Source: Massilia sp. IC2-477 | Lineage (GTDB): Bacteria; Pseudomonadota; Gammaproteobacteria; Burkholderiales; Burkholderiaceae_D | Length of the DNA stretch: 64,000 bases | Assembly (NCBI RefSeq): GCF_020707265.1 | Contig: NZ_JAJFEQ010000005.1 | Coordinates: 62,001-126,000, forward strand | Direction: 5' to 3' | In this document: one piece after another, positions 1 to 7,745 of the stretch | Position numbering within the stretch: position 1 is the stretch's first letter | Layout of the letters: each line of letters opens with the position of its first letter | Made by a program: the position numbers and the translations under genes | The notes under the pieces: generated by a model | The model's input: the letters and a program-made list of their open reading frames with translations, nothing else | What the model was told of the DNA's origin: nothing | Database searches by the model: none

Positions 1-2
1 TC

Positions 3-332
3 GCCACCGATTTCGCCAAGGGCGCGAGCGCGCGCCTGGCCGGCCAGGAAGTGCCGCGCTACGAGGACAATGAACAGAGCTTCGCCGAACTGCAGCAGCG
101 CATCACCAAGACCCTGGGCTTCATCGAGTCGCTTCCGCGCGAGGCCTTCGATGCGGCCGGCGAGCGCGCCATTACCCACGGCGCCGGCGAACGCGCGCGC
201 CACTTCGAGCGCGGCGACGACTATCTCACCAGCTTCGTGCTGCCGAACTTCTTCTTCCACGTGACGACCGCGTACGCGATCCTGCGCCACAACGGGGTGC
301 CGGTCGGGAAGCGGGATTACCTGGGTCTTTAA
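3..332 (+). CDS. DUF1993 family protein, 5' end outside window
   Basis: Only the last 109 residues are present; the reading frame is open to the left edge, so the start lies outside. The helical C-terminal part, with a SFVLPNFFFH segment followed by TTAYAILRHNGVPVGKRDYLG, is typical of DUF1993, a family of about 170 residues related in fold to DinB-like four-helix bundles. No enzymatic role is established. A large inverted repeat begins 5 bp after the stop codon and separates it from the convergent DUF1289 gene. Confidence 0.8.
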   Translation, partial: ATDFAKGASARLAGQEVPRYEDNEQSFAELQQRITKTLGFIESLPREAFDAAGERAITHGAGERARHFERGDDYLTSFVLPNFFFHVTTAYAILRHNGVPVGKRDYLGL

Positions 333-336
333 TCAG

Positions 337-443
337 GTAGGGTGGTCGGCTTTGCCGACCGCGCGTTCAGCCGACGTTTGAACAGTCGTTTCGTCAATTC
401 AAACGTGATGTGAACGCGCGGTCGGCCGAGCCGACCACCCTAA
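337..443. repeat. REP-like inverted repeat pair (GTAG-headed)
   Basis: Two arms of about 33 nt (337-369 and 411-443) are reverse complements with only a few mismatches, separated by about 41 bp. Each arm is itself a small hairpin of the form GTAGGGTGGTCGGC-tttg-CCGACC. The element sits exactly between the ends of two convergent genes, where it could act as a bidirectional terminator or mRNA stabiliser. Related GTAG-headed palindromes recur at 17676-17808, 32432-32538 and 63711-63739. Confidence 0.8.
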
Positions 444-447
444 GTTA

Positions 448-657
448 TTAGGTATTCCGGCGCGGGTAGCCCTGCGCCAGGATCCGCACCCACACCCTTT
501 CCTTCTCCTCGGCGCTCATCGACACCCACTGCGCCACCTCGGCCACGGTCCTCCCGCAGCCGCGGCAGACCTCGTCGAAGGTGGTCGAGCACACCGCCAC
601 GCAGGGCGTGTCCGGACGCGCCGGCGCGGCGCCGCCCTCAGCGCGCGGGGCCGACAT
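448..657 (-). CDS. DUF1289 family small Cys-rich protein
   Basis: A 69-residue protein with the DUF1289 core TPCVAVCSTTFDEVCRGCGRT. Four cysteines (about 19, 23, 31, 34) form a CX3C...CX2C pattern expected to bind a metal, probably zinc or iron. The function of the family is unknown. The ATG at 657 overlaps the end of the DUF1415 gene by 20 bp; a further in-frame ATG at 678 would overlap it by 41 bp. The overlap suggests co-transcription and translational coupling with DUF1415. Confidence 0.8.
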   Translation of the reverse strand: MSAPRAEGGAAPARPDTPCVAVCSTTFDEVCRGCGRTVAEVAQWVSMSAEEKERVWVRILAQGYPRRNT

Positions 658-1207
658 CGAGCTTGTCCCAGCCGTCAAGGCCGAGCTTTTCCATGGTGTC
701 GATATTCTTCTCGAAGATCTCGGCCGCCTCAGGGAAGGCCTCGACCGCGCGGTCGATGCTGTCCTCGCGCAGCAGGTGCAGGATCGGATACGGTGCGCGG
801 TTGGTGTAGTTCGAGATGTCGTTCACGTCGGTGTCCGCGAACTGGTAGCGCGGGTGGAAGCTTGCCACCTGCAGCTCGCCATCCAGCTGCATGTCTTCCA
901 CCGCCGCATCGGCCACGTCCAGGAATTCGTTGTAGTCCTCGAAGTCTCCGAGGACGAAGGGATGGATCAGGAGGGTCGTGTCGACCTGCTCCGCCGGGGT
1001 GTCGGACAGGAACTGCAGCTCTTCCATGAGCTGCTCGAGCAGGGCTTCGGGCGTGGTCGCGTTCGAGACGACGTAGCGCACCTGCTCCTTCACATAGACG
1101 GACTTGGCGAAGGGGCACAGGTTGAGGCCGATGACGGCCTTTTCCAGCCAGCGGCGGGTGGCGGCGACGATGGCATCGTCGTCGGCATGCGGGTTTGGGG
1201 TACTCAT
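638..1207 (-). CDS. DUF1415 family protein
   Basis: A 189-residue soluble protein matching DUF1415, recognisable by the near N-terminal segment RRWLEKAVIGLNLCPFAKS and the later LLIHPFVLGDFEDYNEFLD and RAPYPILHLLRE. The family is common in gamma- and betaproteobacteria and has no proven function. The frame extends upstream to 1390, but conservation begins near the ATG at 1207; ATG 1222 is an alternative and neither has a strong Shine-Dalgarno. Followed by DUF1289 with overlap, so the two probably form an operon. Confidence 0.82.
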   Translation of the reverse strand: MSTPNPHADDDAIVAATRRWLEKAVIGLNLCPFAKSVYVKEQVRYVVSNATTPEALLEQLMEELQFLSDTPAEQVDTTLLIHPFVLGDFEDYNEFLDVADAAVEDMQLDGELQVASFHPRYQFADTDVNDISNYTNRAPYPILHLLREDSIDRAVEAFPEAAEIFEKNIDTMEKLGLDGWDKLDVGPAR

Positions 1208-1538
1208 GGATGACAGCTTCATATCAAAACGCCAGGGGCGGAAGCCGGATTGTACGCACACTTTGCGTGCCCTCATAGATTGACACCCCTGCGGCGCTAG
1301 GCTACGTGAAAACGGATGAGCATACCGGGTCCTGCGCGTTGACTGATCTCTGCCGCAATCTCCTGCCAACAAGCGCGTATTTCCCGGCAATTTCCGTTTT
1401 CATGATGGCAATTTACATATATGAACGCTGGAAAGAAATTTGTAACGGTGCCTTGACTGACTCATGCATGACTACGTACACTGCCCTCTTGACCAGTACG
1501 TTCGTTCTCGAACGCAACATTGGAAAGCGATGCACGAC
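1208..1538. other. Divergent intergenic region (331 bp)
   Basis: No convincing gene. It separates the DUF1415 gene (leftward) from the transglycosylase gene (rightward) and must hold promoters for both. It is visibly AT-richer than its surroundings around 1380-1460. Confidence 0.6.
1453..1482 (+). promoter_or_regulatory. Candidate sigma70 promoter for the transglycosylase gene
   Basis: TTGACT (1453-1458) and TACACT (1477-1482) are separated by 18 bp, a reasonable -35/-10 pair about 56 bp before the chosen ATG. Assigned by eye only. Confidence 0.35.
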
Positions 1539-2846
1539 ATGATCCGCAACACCGTAGCGACTGCCGCGCTGGCACTCCTGGCCACCTCCCCGCTCACCCA
1601 CGCGATGGACAATGCGCCATCCGCAACCGCAAGCGCCCTCAACGCTCGTTCGACCGCCCCGCTGGCGCCGAGCCTGCTGAAGGCCGACGAGTACAAGGAA
1701 ACCGACGTCTGGGGCCGTATCCGCAGCGGCTACGCCATTCCCGACATCGACAACAGCCTGGTGCAGCGCCATACCCAGGCCTACAGCGCCCGTCCGGACA
1801 GCCTCAAGCGCATCTCGGGCCGTGCCTCGCCCTACCTGTATCACATCGTGCAGGAACTCGAAAAACGCGGCATGCCGACCGAACTGGCCCTGCTGCCGGT
1901 GATCGAGTCCGCATTCAATCCGCAAGCCCTGTCGACTGCGGACGCGGCCGGCCTGTGGCAGTTCGTGCCGGGCACCGGCAAGGACTACGACCTGAAGCAG
2001 AACATGTTCAAGGACGAGCGCCGCGGCGTGCTGGCCTCGACCGATGCGGCCCTGAGCTACCTGCAGCGCCTGTACACCATGTTCGGCGACTGGCAGCTGG
2101 CCCTGGCGGCCTATAACTGGGGCGAAGGCAATATTCAGCGCATCGTCAAGAAGAACCAGGCGCTTGGCAAGCCGACCGACTTCGAGAGCCTGGCCGAGCT
2201 GATGCCTGCCGAGACCCGCAACTACGTACCGAAGCTGCAGGCGGTCAAGAACATCATCGCCAACCCGGCCCAGTACAACGTGGCCCTGCCGGCGATCGAC
2301 AACCAGCCCTACTTCACCGCCATCGACAAGACCAGCGACATCGACGTCGCCGTCGCCGCCCAGCTGGCGGAAATGTCGCTCGACGAATTCAAGGCGCTCA
2401 ACCCGCAGTTCAAGAAGCCGGTCATCACCGGCGGCGAAAAGACCAAGATCCTGCTGCCGAAGGCGAATGCCGAGAAGTTCCAGCTGAACCTGGCCCAGTG
2501 GGGCCGCGAACTGTCGAGCTGGACCACGCACAAGATCACCAGCGCCCGCACCAGCATCGCTGCCCTGGCATCGAAGTTCGGCACCACCCCGGAAGTCATC
2601 CGCCAGGCCAACAACATCCCGGCCAAGTCGACCGTCACGGCCGGTTCGACCATCCTGGTGCCGAAGGTGTCGGCCTCGAACGCCGGCGACATCGCGGAAA
2701 ACATCATCGACAACGCCGTGGTGGCATTCGAAGCGGAACGCAGCCCGCGCGTGAAGGCCTCGACCTCGCGCTACAAGGCCAAGGCCGCGACCTCCTCGAA
2801 GAACCGCATCGCACGCAACACCTCGTCCAAGCGCAAGCAGCGCTGA
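1539..2846 (+). CDS. mltD: MltD-type lytic transglycosylase with LysM
   Basis: A 435-residue secreted murein hydrolase that cleaves the MurNAc-GlcNAc bond of peptidoglycan to give 1,6-anhydro ends. It has a signal peptide (MIRNTVATAALALLATSPLTHA), an SLT domain with catalytic Glu near residue 123 in LPVIESAFNP, followed by AAGLWQFVPGTG and the AAYNWGEGN motif, and a C-terminal LysM at about 330-375 (TTHKITSARTSIAALASKFG). The tail is Lys/Arg/Ser-rich. The ATG at 1539 is preferred because GGAAAG lies 11 bp upstream; ATG 1530 is too close to it. There is no obvious lipobox, unlike E. coli MltD, and one LysM where MltD often has two or more. Confidence 0.85.
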   Translation: MIRNTVATAALALLATSPLTHAMDNAPSATASALNARSTAPLAPSLLKADEYKETDVWGRIRSGYAIPDIDNSLVQRHTQAYSARPDSLKRISGRASPYLYHIVQELEKRGMPTELALLPVIESAFNPQALSTADAAGLWQFVPGTGKDYDLKQNMFKDERRGVLASTDAALSYLQRLYTMFGDWQLALAAYNWGEGNIQRIVKKNQALGKPTDFESLAELMPAETRNYVPKLQAVKNIIANPAQYNVALPAIDNQPYFTAIDKTSDIDVAVAAQLAEMSLDEFKALNPQFKKPVITGGEKTKILLPKANAEKFQLNLAQWGRELSSWTTHKITSARTSIAALASKFGTTPEVIRQANNIPAKSTVTAGSTILVPKVSASNAGDIAENIIDNAVVAFEAERSPRVKASTSRYKAKAATSSKNRIARNTSSKRKQR

Positions 2847-2856
2847 TCAAACAGTC

Positions 2857-2878
2857 AAGCTCGCCTTAGGGCGGGCTT
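2857..2878 (+). terminator. Possible weak terminator after the transglycosylase gene
   Basis: AAGCTCGCC and GGCGGGCTT form a 9-bp stem with one G-U pair and a short loop. There is no real T-tract after it, so efficiency is uncertain. Confidence 0.4.
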
Positions 2879-3226
2879 AATCTGCCTCCTGCGCCGGCCG
2901 CACATCGATGTGGCCGCGTGCAGACTTTCCTTTTCTGATGTATGATGTCGTTTGTGCGCTGCAATAAGCAGTCCGAACAGACAGGACGCAGCAGCTCACC
3001 GAAGCAGTACCACTAGCAGCATCGCAAGCCTTGGCGACAGTGGTCGCCCTTTCAAAAAAGCCCTCCCGCCCTGCGTGTCAGCATCCAGACACCGTCCCGG
3101 CGCAAAGCTTTTGTGCCGAAATTTCTTTTCAGTTCTGAGTCATTTCGTAGTGTTGGTTCGCGTTGCTATTTTGCGCTCGTCATATCGACCGCGCGATCAT
3201 GATTTATTCCGAAAGTAAAAGTACAC
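2879..3226 (+). promoter_or_regulatory. Long leader of the RhlE-type helicase gene
   Basis: About 350 bp without a credible gene lie before the helicase ATG. A TATGAT box at 2941-2946 could be the -10, which would give an untranslated leader of roughly 270 nt. The last 100 bp are AT- and T-rich, and only a weak AAAG precedes the start. Long structured leaders are known for cold-induced DEAD-box helicase mRNAs in other bacteria; autoregulation here is inference. An open frame at 2952-3218 has no RBS or recognisable content. Confidence 0.4.
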
Positions 3227-4888
3227 ATGAGTTTTGAAGCACTAGGTTTACACGCGTCGCTCGTCAAGGCAGTTGCCGCCGCCGGCTACACCAAGCCGAC
3301 CCCGGTGCAGGAGCAGGCGATCCCTGCCGGCATCGCCGGCCGTGACCTGCTGGTGTCCTCGCAGACCGGCTCGGGCAAGACCGCGGCATTCATGCTGCCG
3401 GCCCTGAACAAGCTGGCCAACATGGAGCCCGCTCCGCAAGCCGCCCGCACCCCTGCGCAGAATGCGCAGTCGGCGCGCGCCCGTGGCGAACGCGTCCGCT
3501 TTACCCCGGCCCAGCCGAAGATGCTGGTCCTGACCCCTACCCGCGAACTGGCCCTGCAGGTGACCACCGCGACCGAACAATACACCTCCGACATGCGCCG
3601 CATCCGCGCCGTGTCGATCCTGGGCGGCATGCCCTACCCGAAGCAGATGCAGCTGCTGTCGAAGAATCCGGAAATCCTGGTGGCGACCCCGGGCCGCCTG
3701 ATCGACCACATGGAGTCGGGCAAGATCAACTTCTCGCAGCTCGAGATCCTGGTCCTGGACGAAGCCGACCGCATGCTGGACATGGGCTTCATCGAAGACA
3801 TCGAGAAAATCGTCGAAGCGACCCCGGACAGCCGCCAGACCATGCTGTTCTCGGCCACGCTGGACGGCGTGGTGGGCAACATGGCGCGCCGCATCACCAA
3901 GGATCCGCTGGTGATCCAGATCGCCAGCGCCACCAACCGCCACGAGAACATCGTGCAGAAGGTGCACTTTGTCGACGACCTGTCGCACAAGAACCGCCTG
4001 CTCGACCACCTGCTGCGTGACGAGAGCCTGGACCAGGCCGTGGTGTTCACCGCGACCAAGCGCGACGCCGACATGATCGCCGACCGCCTGAACATCGCCG
4101 GCTTCGCGGCCGCCGCCCTGCACGGCGACATGCACCAGGGCGCGCGCAACCGCACCCTGGACAGCCTGCGCCGCGGCCAGGTGCGCGTGCTGGTGGCGAC
4201 CGACGTCGCCGCCCGCGGCATCGACGTGCCGAACATCACCCACGTGGTGAACTACGACCTGCCGAAGTTCCCGGAGGACTACGTGCACCGCATCGGCCGT
4301 ACCGGCCGCGCAGGCCGCAACGGTATCGCGATCTCGCTGGTGAACCACGCCGAGAACATGAACGTGCGCCGCATCGAGCGCTTCACCAAGCAGTCGATCC
4401 CGGTCGACGTGGTGGAAGGCTTCGAGCCGAAGCGCGCCGCCCCGACCCGTTCGGCCAGCCGTCCGGGCTGGAAGCCGGGCGACGGCCGCAACGCGCACAA
4501 GCCGGGCCAGCGCAGCTTCGCCAAGCCGGGTTACGGCGACCGTGCGCCGCGTGAAGGCGGCTACGGCGATCGTCCGCAGCGCGAAGGTGGCTACGGCGAC
4601 CGTGCGCCGCGTGAAGCCGGTTACGCACGTCCGGCGGAAAGCCGTTACGCCGACCGCGGTCCGCGCGAAGCTTACAGCGCCCCGCGCGAAGGTGGCTACG
4701 GCGACCGTCCGCAGCGTGAAGGCGGTTACCGCCGTGACGCGGCGCCGACCGGCGCTCCGCGTGAAGGCGGCTACCGCGGCAATCGCCCGGAAGGCGCGCG
4801 CTATGGCGAAAAGCGTGAAGGCGGCTACAGCAAGTCGGCGCATCCGCGCTCGGCCGACGGCGCCCGCCGCACCTTCGGCGATTACTGA
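3227..4888 (+). CDS. rhlE: RhlE-type DEAD-box RNA helicase with repetitive RG-rich tail
   Basis: A 553-residue ATP-dependent RNA helicase that remodels RNA duplexes in ribosome assembly or mRNA decay. Visible motifs: Q motif (GYTKPTPVQEQAIP), Walker A SQTGSGKT at about 45-52, PTRELALQ, DEAD near 178, SAT, and in the second RecA domain ARGIDVP and HRIGRTGRAG. A short basic insert between motifs I and Ia is usual for betaproteobacterial RhlE. From about residue 405 the protein is a low-complexity arm with imperfect GGYGDRPQRE / YGDRAPREGG repeats, likely disordered and RNA-binding. The gene stands alone, with a strong terminator after it. Confidence 0.92.
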   Translation: MSFEALGLHASLVKAVAAAGYTKPTPVQEQAIPAGIAGRDLLVSSQTGSGKTAAFMLPALNKLANMEPAPQAARTPAQNAQSARARGERVRFTPAQPKMLVLTPTRELALQVTTATEQYTSDMRRIRAVSILGGMPYPKQMQLLSKNPEILVATPGRLIDHMESGKINFSQLEILVLDEADRMLDMGFIEDIEKIVEATPDSRQTMLFSATLDGVVGNMARRITKDPLVIQIASATNRHENIVQKVHFVDDLSHKNRLLDHLLRDESLDQAVVFTATKRDADMIADRLNIAGFAAAALHGDMHQGARNRTLDSLRRGQVRVLVATDVAARGIDVPNITHVVNYDLPKFPEDYVHRIGRTGRAGRNGIAISLVNHAENMNVRRIERFTKQSIPVDVVEGFEPKRAAPTRSASRPGWKPGDGRNAHKPGQRSFAKPGYGDRAPREGGYGDRPQREGGYGDRAPREAGYARPAESRYADRGPREAYSAPREGGYGDRPQREGGYRRDAAPTGAPREGGYRGNRPEGARYGEKREGGYSKSAHPRSADGARRTFGDY

Positions 4889-4905
4889 TCGCTGAAATCT
4901 CAATG

Positions 4906-4937
4906 AAAATGGCTGCCCGCGGGCAGCCATTTTTTTT
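4906..4937 (+). terminator. Rho-independent terminator of the helicase gene
   Basis: AAAATGGCTGCCC pairs perfectly with GGGCAGCCATTTT around a 2-nt loop, followed by an unbroken run of T. It lies 17 bp after the helicase stop and may also serve the convergent gene at 4956-5231. Confidence 0.9.
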
Positions 4938-4955
4938 GCCTGCGGCGCAAACTCC

Positions 4956-5231
4956 TCAATCGCCGCTGTCGCCGATATCGATCCCGTCCCCGTCATCCCC
5001 GCGCTGGGCGCGCCGGCTACCAATCCGCGACCCGAGCCCCTCGGTATGCAGGTCCGCGGTCGCGTCATGGATGGCATCCTCGCGCTCGCGCCGCCACAAC
5101 AGCAGTATTCCCGCCACAAACAGCACCACGGCCACGAAAGCCCAGGCGTGCGCGTTGACGGTCCACGCCGTCACCCCGAGCGAGAGGCTGGCCGCAATGC
5201 GCAGCAGACCGAATGCGTCACGCAGTTTCAT
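4956..5231 (-). CDS. Small membrane protein of unknown function
   Basis: A 91-residue protein with two hydrophobic segments (about 7-25 and 29-47), a charged RREREDAIHDATADLH stretch, and an acidic Gly/Asp-rich end (GDDGDGIDIGDSGD). It is probably a two-helix inner-membrane protein with a cytoplasmic tail. I do not recognise a family. Its end faces the helicase terminator. Confidence 0.6.
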   Translation of the reverse strand: MKLRDAFGLLRIAASLSLGVTAWTVNAHAWAFVAVVLFVAGILLLWRREREDAIHDATADLHTEGLGSRIGSRRAQRGDDGDGIDIGDSGD

Positions 5232-5264
5232 GCAGGCCCCCGCAAAGTGATCTGAGCACTTGTG

Positions 5265-5531
5265 CTATTGAAAAATTAAAGACATGAGTAGGCACGCCAG
5301 CCCGGCGACTAAAAGGCAGTAGCTCGATTTGTCGAGGAACTCGTTCAACTTGTAATATTGCAGCTCGCCCCGCTCCACCGAACTCAGGTTCTCCCCGTTT
5401 TTTTCTTTCGCCAGCAGACTGTCGAGTTTGGCCTGGACTTTTTTCGAGTAATTGAATAGCCCAAAGCAGTTACCATAGAGAACCAACCATGCGCATGCGC
5501 TGAAGATCAGGAGCAGACCAGCGTCGACCAT
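5265..5531 (-). CDS. Small two-helix membrane protein, unknown function
   Basis: 88 residues with a hydrophobic N-terminal helix (GLLLIFSACAWLVLYGNCFGLF), a charged middle (KVQAKLDSLLAKEKNGENLSSVERGELQYYKLNEFLDK) and a hydrophobic C-terminal helix. AAGGAGG at 5538-5544 leaves 6 bp to the ATG at 5531 and none to the ATG at 5537, so 5531 is chosen. It is less GC-rich than its neighbours and belongs to no family I recognise. Confidence 0.65.
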   Translation of the reverse strand: MVDAGLLLIFSACAWLVLYGNCFGLFNYSKKVQAKLDSLLAKEKNGENLSSVERGELQYYKLNEFLDKSSYCLLVAGLACLLMSLIFQ

Positions 5532-5670
5532 TGCCATCCTCCTTGGGATTAGCCTTCACACTGGCAGAGAATAGATCGTTCCTTCAGGAAAAACAATTCG
5601 CCAGCAGGTGCTGCGCGGTCCGCTCGGATTTCCGATTTCCCCGCGTCCCGCGTTTGAGACGCGCAGCCGG

Positions 5671-5676
5671 TATAAT
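5671..5676 (+). promoter_or_regulatory. Candidate -10 box of the senB-senC operon
   Basis: A perfect TATAAT lies 27 bp before the GTG start of senB. No good -35 is seen at 16-18 bp (TTGAGA at 5654 is too close), so this could be an activator-dependent promoter. Confidence 0.4.
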
Positions 5677-5703
5677 CGCGCTCCATTTCTGGAGAACCCG
5701 GCA

Positions 5704-6693
5704 GTGCGCAAGCACATCCTCATCGTCAGCCCCGCCAGCGAACGCGACAACAACGGTAACTGGCAGACCGCCAGCCGCTGGGCGCGCTTTCTGCGCGGCT
5801 CGCATGGGGTAACGGTGGCAGGCGGCTGGACGCCGGAACAGCCGGCGCCCGACCTGTTGATCGCCCTGCATGCGCGCCGCTCGGCCGCCGCGCTTGCCGC
5901 CTTCAGCGACGCCCACCCCGACAAGCCCTCGGTGCTGGTATTGACCGGTACCGACCTGTATCGCGACATCGCCGTCGACCCGGACGCCCAGGCCTCGCTG
6001 GCGCGCGCCCATGCCCTGGTGCTGCTGCAGCCGGCCGGACTGGCGCTACTGCCGCATGCATCACGTACCAAGGCGCGCGTGATCTACCAGTCGGCGCCCA
6101 GCCTGCGTCCCTACCCGCGCGCCGCCGTTCCACGCTGCTTCGACATTGCGATGGTCGGCCACCTGCGCGCGGAGAAGGATCCGCTGACCTTCATTCGCGC
6201 CGCCGATCTGCTTACACATCCTGCGGCGCGCCTGCTGCACATCGGCGGCGCGCTCGACCCGGCGCTGGGCGAGGCGGCGCGCGCTGCGCAAGCCGCCAGC
6301 CCGCGCTATCGCTGGCTCGGCGCCCTGCCCCATGCGGCCGCGCGCCAGCGCCTCAAGCGCTGCCGGGCGATGGCAATCACGTCCAGCATGGAAGGCGGCG
6401 CCAACGTGATCATCGAAGCCGTCACCAGCGGCGTCCCCGTGCTCGCATCCGATATCAACGGCAACCGCGGCATGCTGGGCGAGGACTACGCAGGCTACTT
6501 CGCGCCGGGCGACGCGGCCGCGCTGGCCCGGCTGATCGACCGCATCATTGAGGATGCGGCGTTCGACGCCCTGCTGCGCCGCCAGTGCGCCGCGCGCGCC
6601 GCCCTGTTCGCCCCGAGCGTCGAGCAAGCGGCGCTGCGTGACTTGGTGGATAATCTGCTCCTTCAACCTGACACATACGGAAGACCTCGATGA
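5704..6693 (+). CDS. senB: SenB, selenosugar synthase (GT4-like glycosyltransferase)
   Basis: A 329-residue GT-B fold glycosyltransferase of the TIGR04348 family, found beside selD-type genes and shown in Variovorax to make a selenosugar from a UDP-sugar and selenophosphate. The N-terminus reads RKHILIVSPASERDNNGNWQTA; the C-terminal domain has the GT4 signature MEGGANVIIEAVTSGVPVLASDINGNRGML with its spaced glutamates. A GTG start at 5704 is chosen because GGAGA precedes it by 8 bp; the frame extends upstream without a better start. The stop overlaps the senC start (ATGA), so the two are translationally coupled. Family call is from sequence character and context; substrate sugar is not determined. 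Confidence 0.85.
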   Translation: MRKHILIVSPASERDNNGNWQTASRWARFLRGSHGVTVAGGWTPEQPAPDLLIALHARRSAAALAAFSDAHPDKPSVLVLTGTDLYRDIAVDPDAQASLARAHALVLLQPAGLALLPHASRTKARVIYQSAPSLRPYPRAAVPRCFDIAMVGHLRAEKDPLTFIRAADLLTHPAARLLHIGGALDPALGEAARAAQAASPRYRWLGALPHAAARQRLKRCRAMAITSSMEGGANVIIEAVTSGVPVLASDINGNRGMLGEDYAGYFAPGDAAALARLIDRIIEDAAFDALLRRQCAARAALFAPSVEQAALRDLVDNLLLQPDTYGRPR

Positions 6694-7745
6694 GCACCAC
6701 GCCAGAACAACCCATCAAACTGACTTCGTTCTCGCACGGCGGCGGCTGCGGCTGCAAGATCGCGCCGGGCGTGCTGTCCGAAATCCTGAGCAAATCGGCC
6801 GGTTTCCCGGTGCCGAAAGAGCTGATGGTCGGCATCGAGACCGCCGACGACGCCGCCGTCTACAAGCTCAACGACGAGCAGGCCCTGATCGCCACCACGG
6901 ACTTCTTCATGCCGATCGTCGACGATCCCTTCGACTTCGGCCGCATCGCCGCCACCAATGCGATCTCGGACGTGTACGCGATGGGCGGTACCCCGATCAT
7001 GGCGCTCGCCCTGGTCGGCATGCCGGTGAATAAGCTGCCGCTCGAGACCATCGGCCAGATCATCCGCGGCGGCGAATCCGTGTGCGCCGACGCCGGCATC
7101 CCGATCGCGGGCGGCCATACCATCGATTCGGTCGAACCGATCTACGGCCTGGTGGTGATGGGCCTGGTGCATCCGTCCAAGGTCAAGCGCAATGCCGATG
7201 CGCGCGCCGGTGACGTACTGGTACTGGGCAAGCCGCTCGGCGTGGGCGTGCTGTCGGCTGCCCTGAAGAAGGATGCGCTGGGTGCGGAAGGCTACGCAGC
7301 CATGATCGCCAACACCACCAAATTGAACAAGCCGGGCCGACTGCTGGCCGACATGCCGGGCGTGCACGCGCTGACCGACGTCACCGGCTTTGGCCTGCTG
7401 GGCCACCTGCTGGAACTGGCGCGCGGGGCGCAGCTCTCGGCGACGCTCGACATGGACAAGGTGCCGCTGCTGCCCGGCGTGCTGCAGCTGGCCCAGGACG
7501 GTTTCTTCACCGGCGCATCCGGCCGCAACTGGGACGCCTACGGCAAGGACGTGGACCTCGGTGCCGCCATCACGCCATCCCAGCGCGCCCTGCTGACCGA
7601 CCCGCAAACCTCGGGCGGCCTGCTGGTCTCCTGCGATCTGGCCAGCGTCGACGAGGTGCTGGCCCTGTTCGCGCGCGAAGGCTTCGGCGATGCAGCCGTC
7701 ATTGGCCGCATGGAAGCGGGCGCGCCGCGCGTCACGGTCGCGTAA
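6690..7745 (+). CDS. senC: SenC, selenophosphate synthetase (SelD family)
   Basis: 351 residues, full length for SelD. It makes selenophosphate from selenide and ATP. The mobile N-terminal loop reads HGGGCGCK: Cys20 and Lys23 match the essential Cys17 and Lys20 of E. coli SelD. Also seen are ETADDAAVYKL, TTDFFMPIVDDPFDFGRIAATNAISDVYAMGG and GGHTIDS, the metal/nucleotide segments, and a C-terminal LTDPQTSGGLL. Coupled to senB by a 4-bp overlap, so its selenophosphate is most likely for selenosugar synthesis. It could also supply SelA or SelU elsewhere; no such gene is in the window. Its end overlaps the convergent glycosyltransferase by 14 bp. Confidence 0.92.
   Translation: MSTTPEQPIKLTSFSHGGGCGCKIAPGVLSEILSKSAGFPVPKELMVGIETADDAAVYKLNDEQALIATTDFFMPIVDDPFDFGRIAATNAISDVYAMGGTPIMALALVGMPVNKLPLETIGQIIRGGESVCADAGIPIAGGHTIDSVEPIYGLVVMGLVHPSKVKRNADARAGDVLVLGKPLGVGVLSAALKKDALGAEGYAAMIANTTKLNKPGRLLADMPGVHALTDVTGFGLLGHLLELARGAQLSATLDMDKVPLLPGVLQLAQDGFFTGASGRNWDAYGKDVDLGAAITPSQRALLTDPQTSGGLLVSCDLASVDEVLALFAREGFGDAAVIGRMEAGAPRVTVA

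Noticed and set aside
2952..3218. Possible 88-residue gene in the rhlE leader
   Set aside because: No ribosome-binding site, a Ser/Arg/Pro mixture without a fold, and AT-rich non-coding character at its end.
4530..4830. CRISPR-like or satellite direct repeats
   Set aside because: They are in-frame codon repeats of the helicase tail with no spacers of constant length.
3248..5119. 623-codon open frame opposite rhlE
   Set aside because: Mirror of the helicase gene and its tail repeats; composition is Ala/Val/Arg/His-rich without motifs, and it runs through a terminator.
6690..7745. Evidence for selenocysteine or selenouridine use
   Set aside because: SelD alone does not show this; no selA, selB, selC or selU is in the window and no in-frame TGA selenoprotein was noticed.
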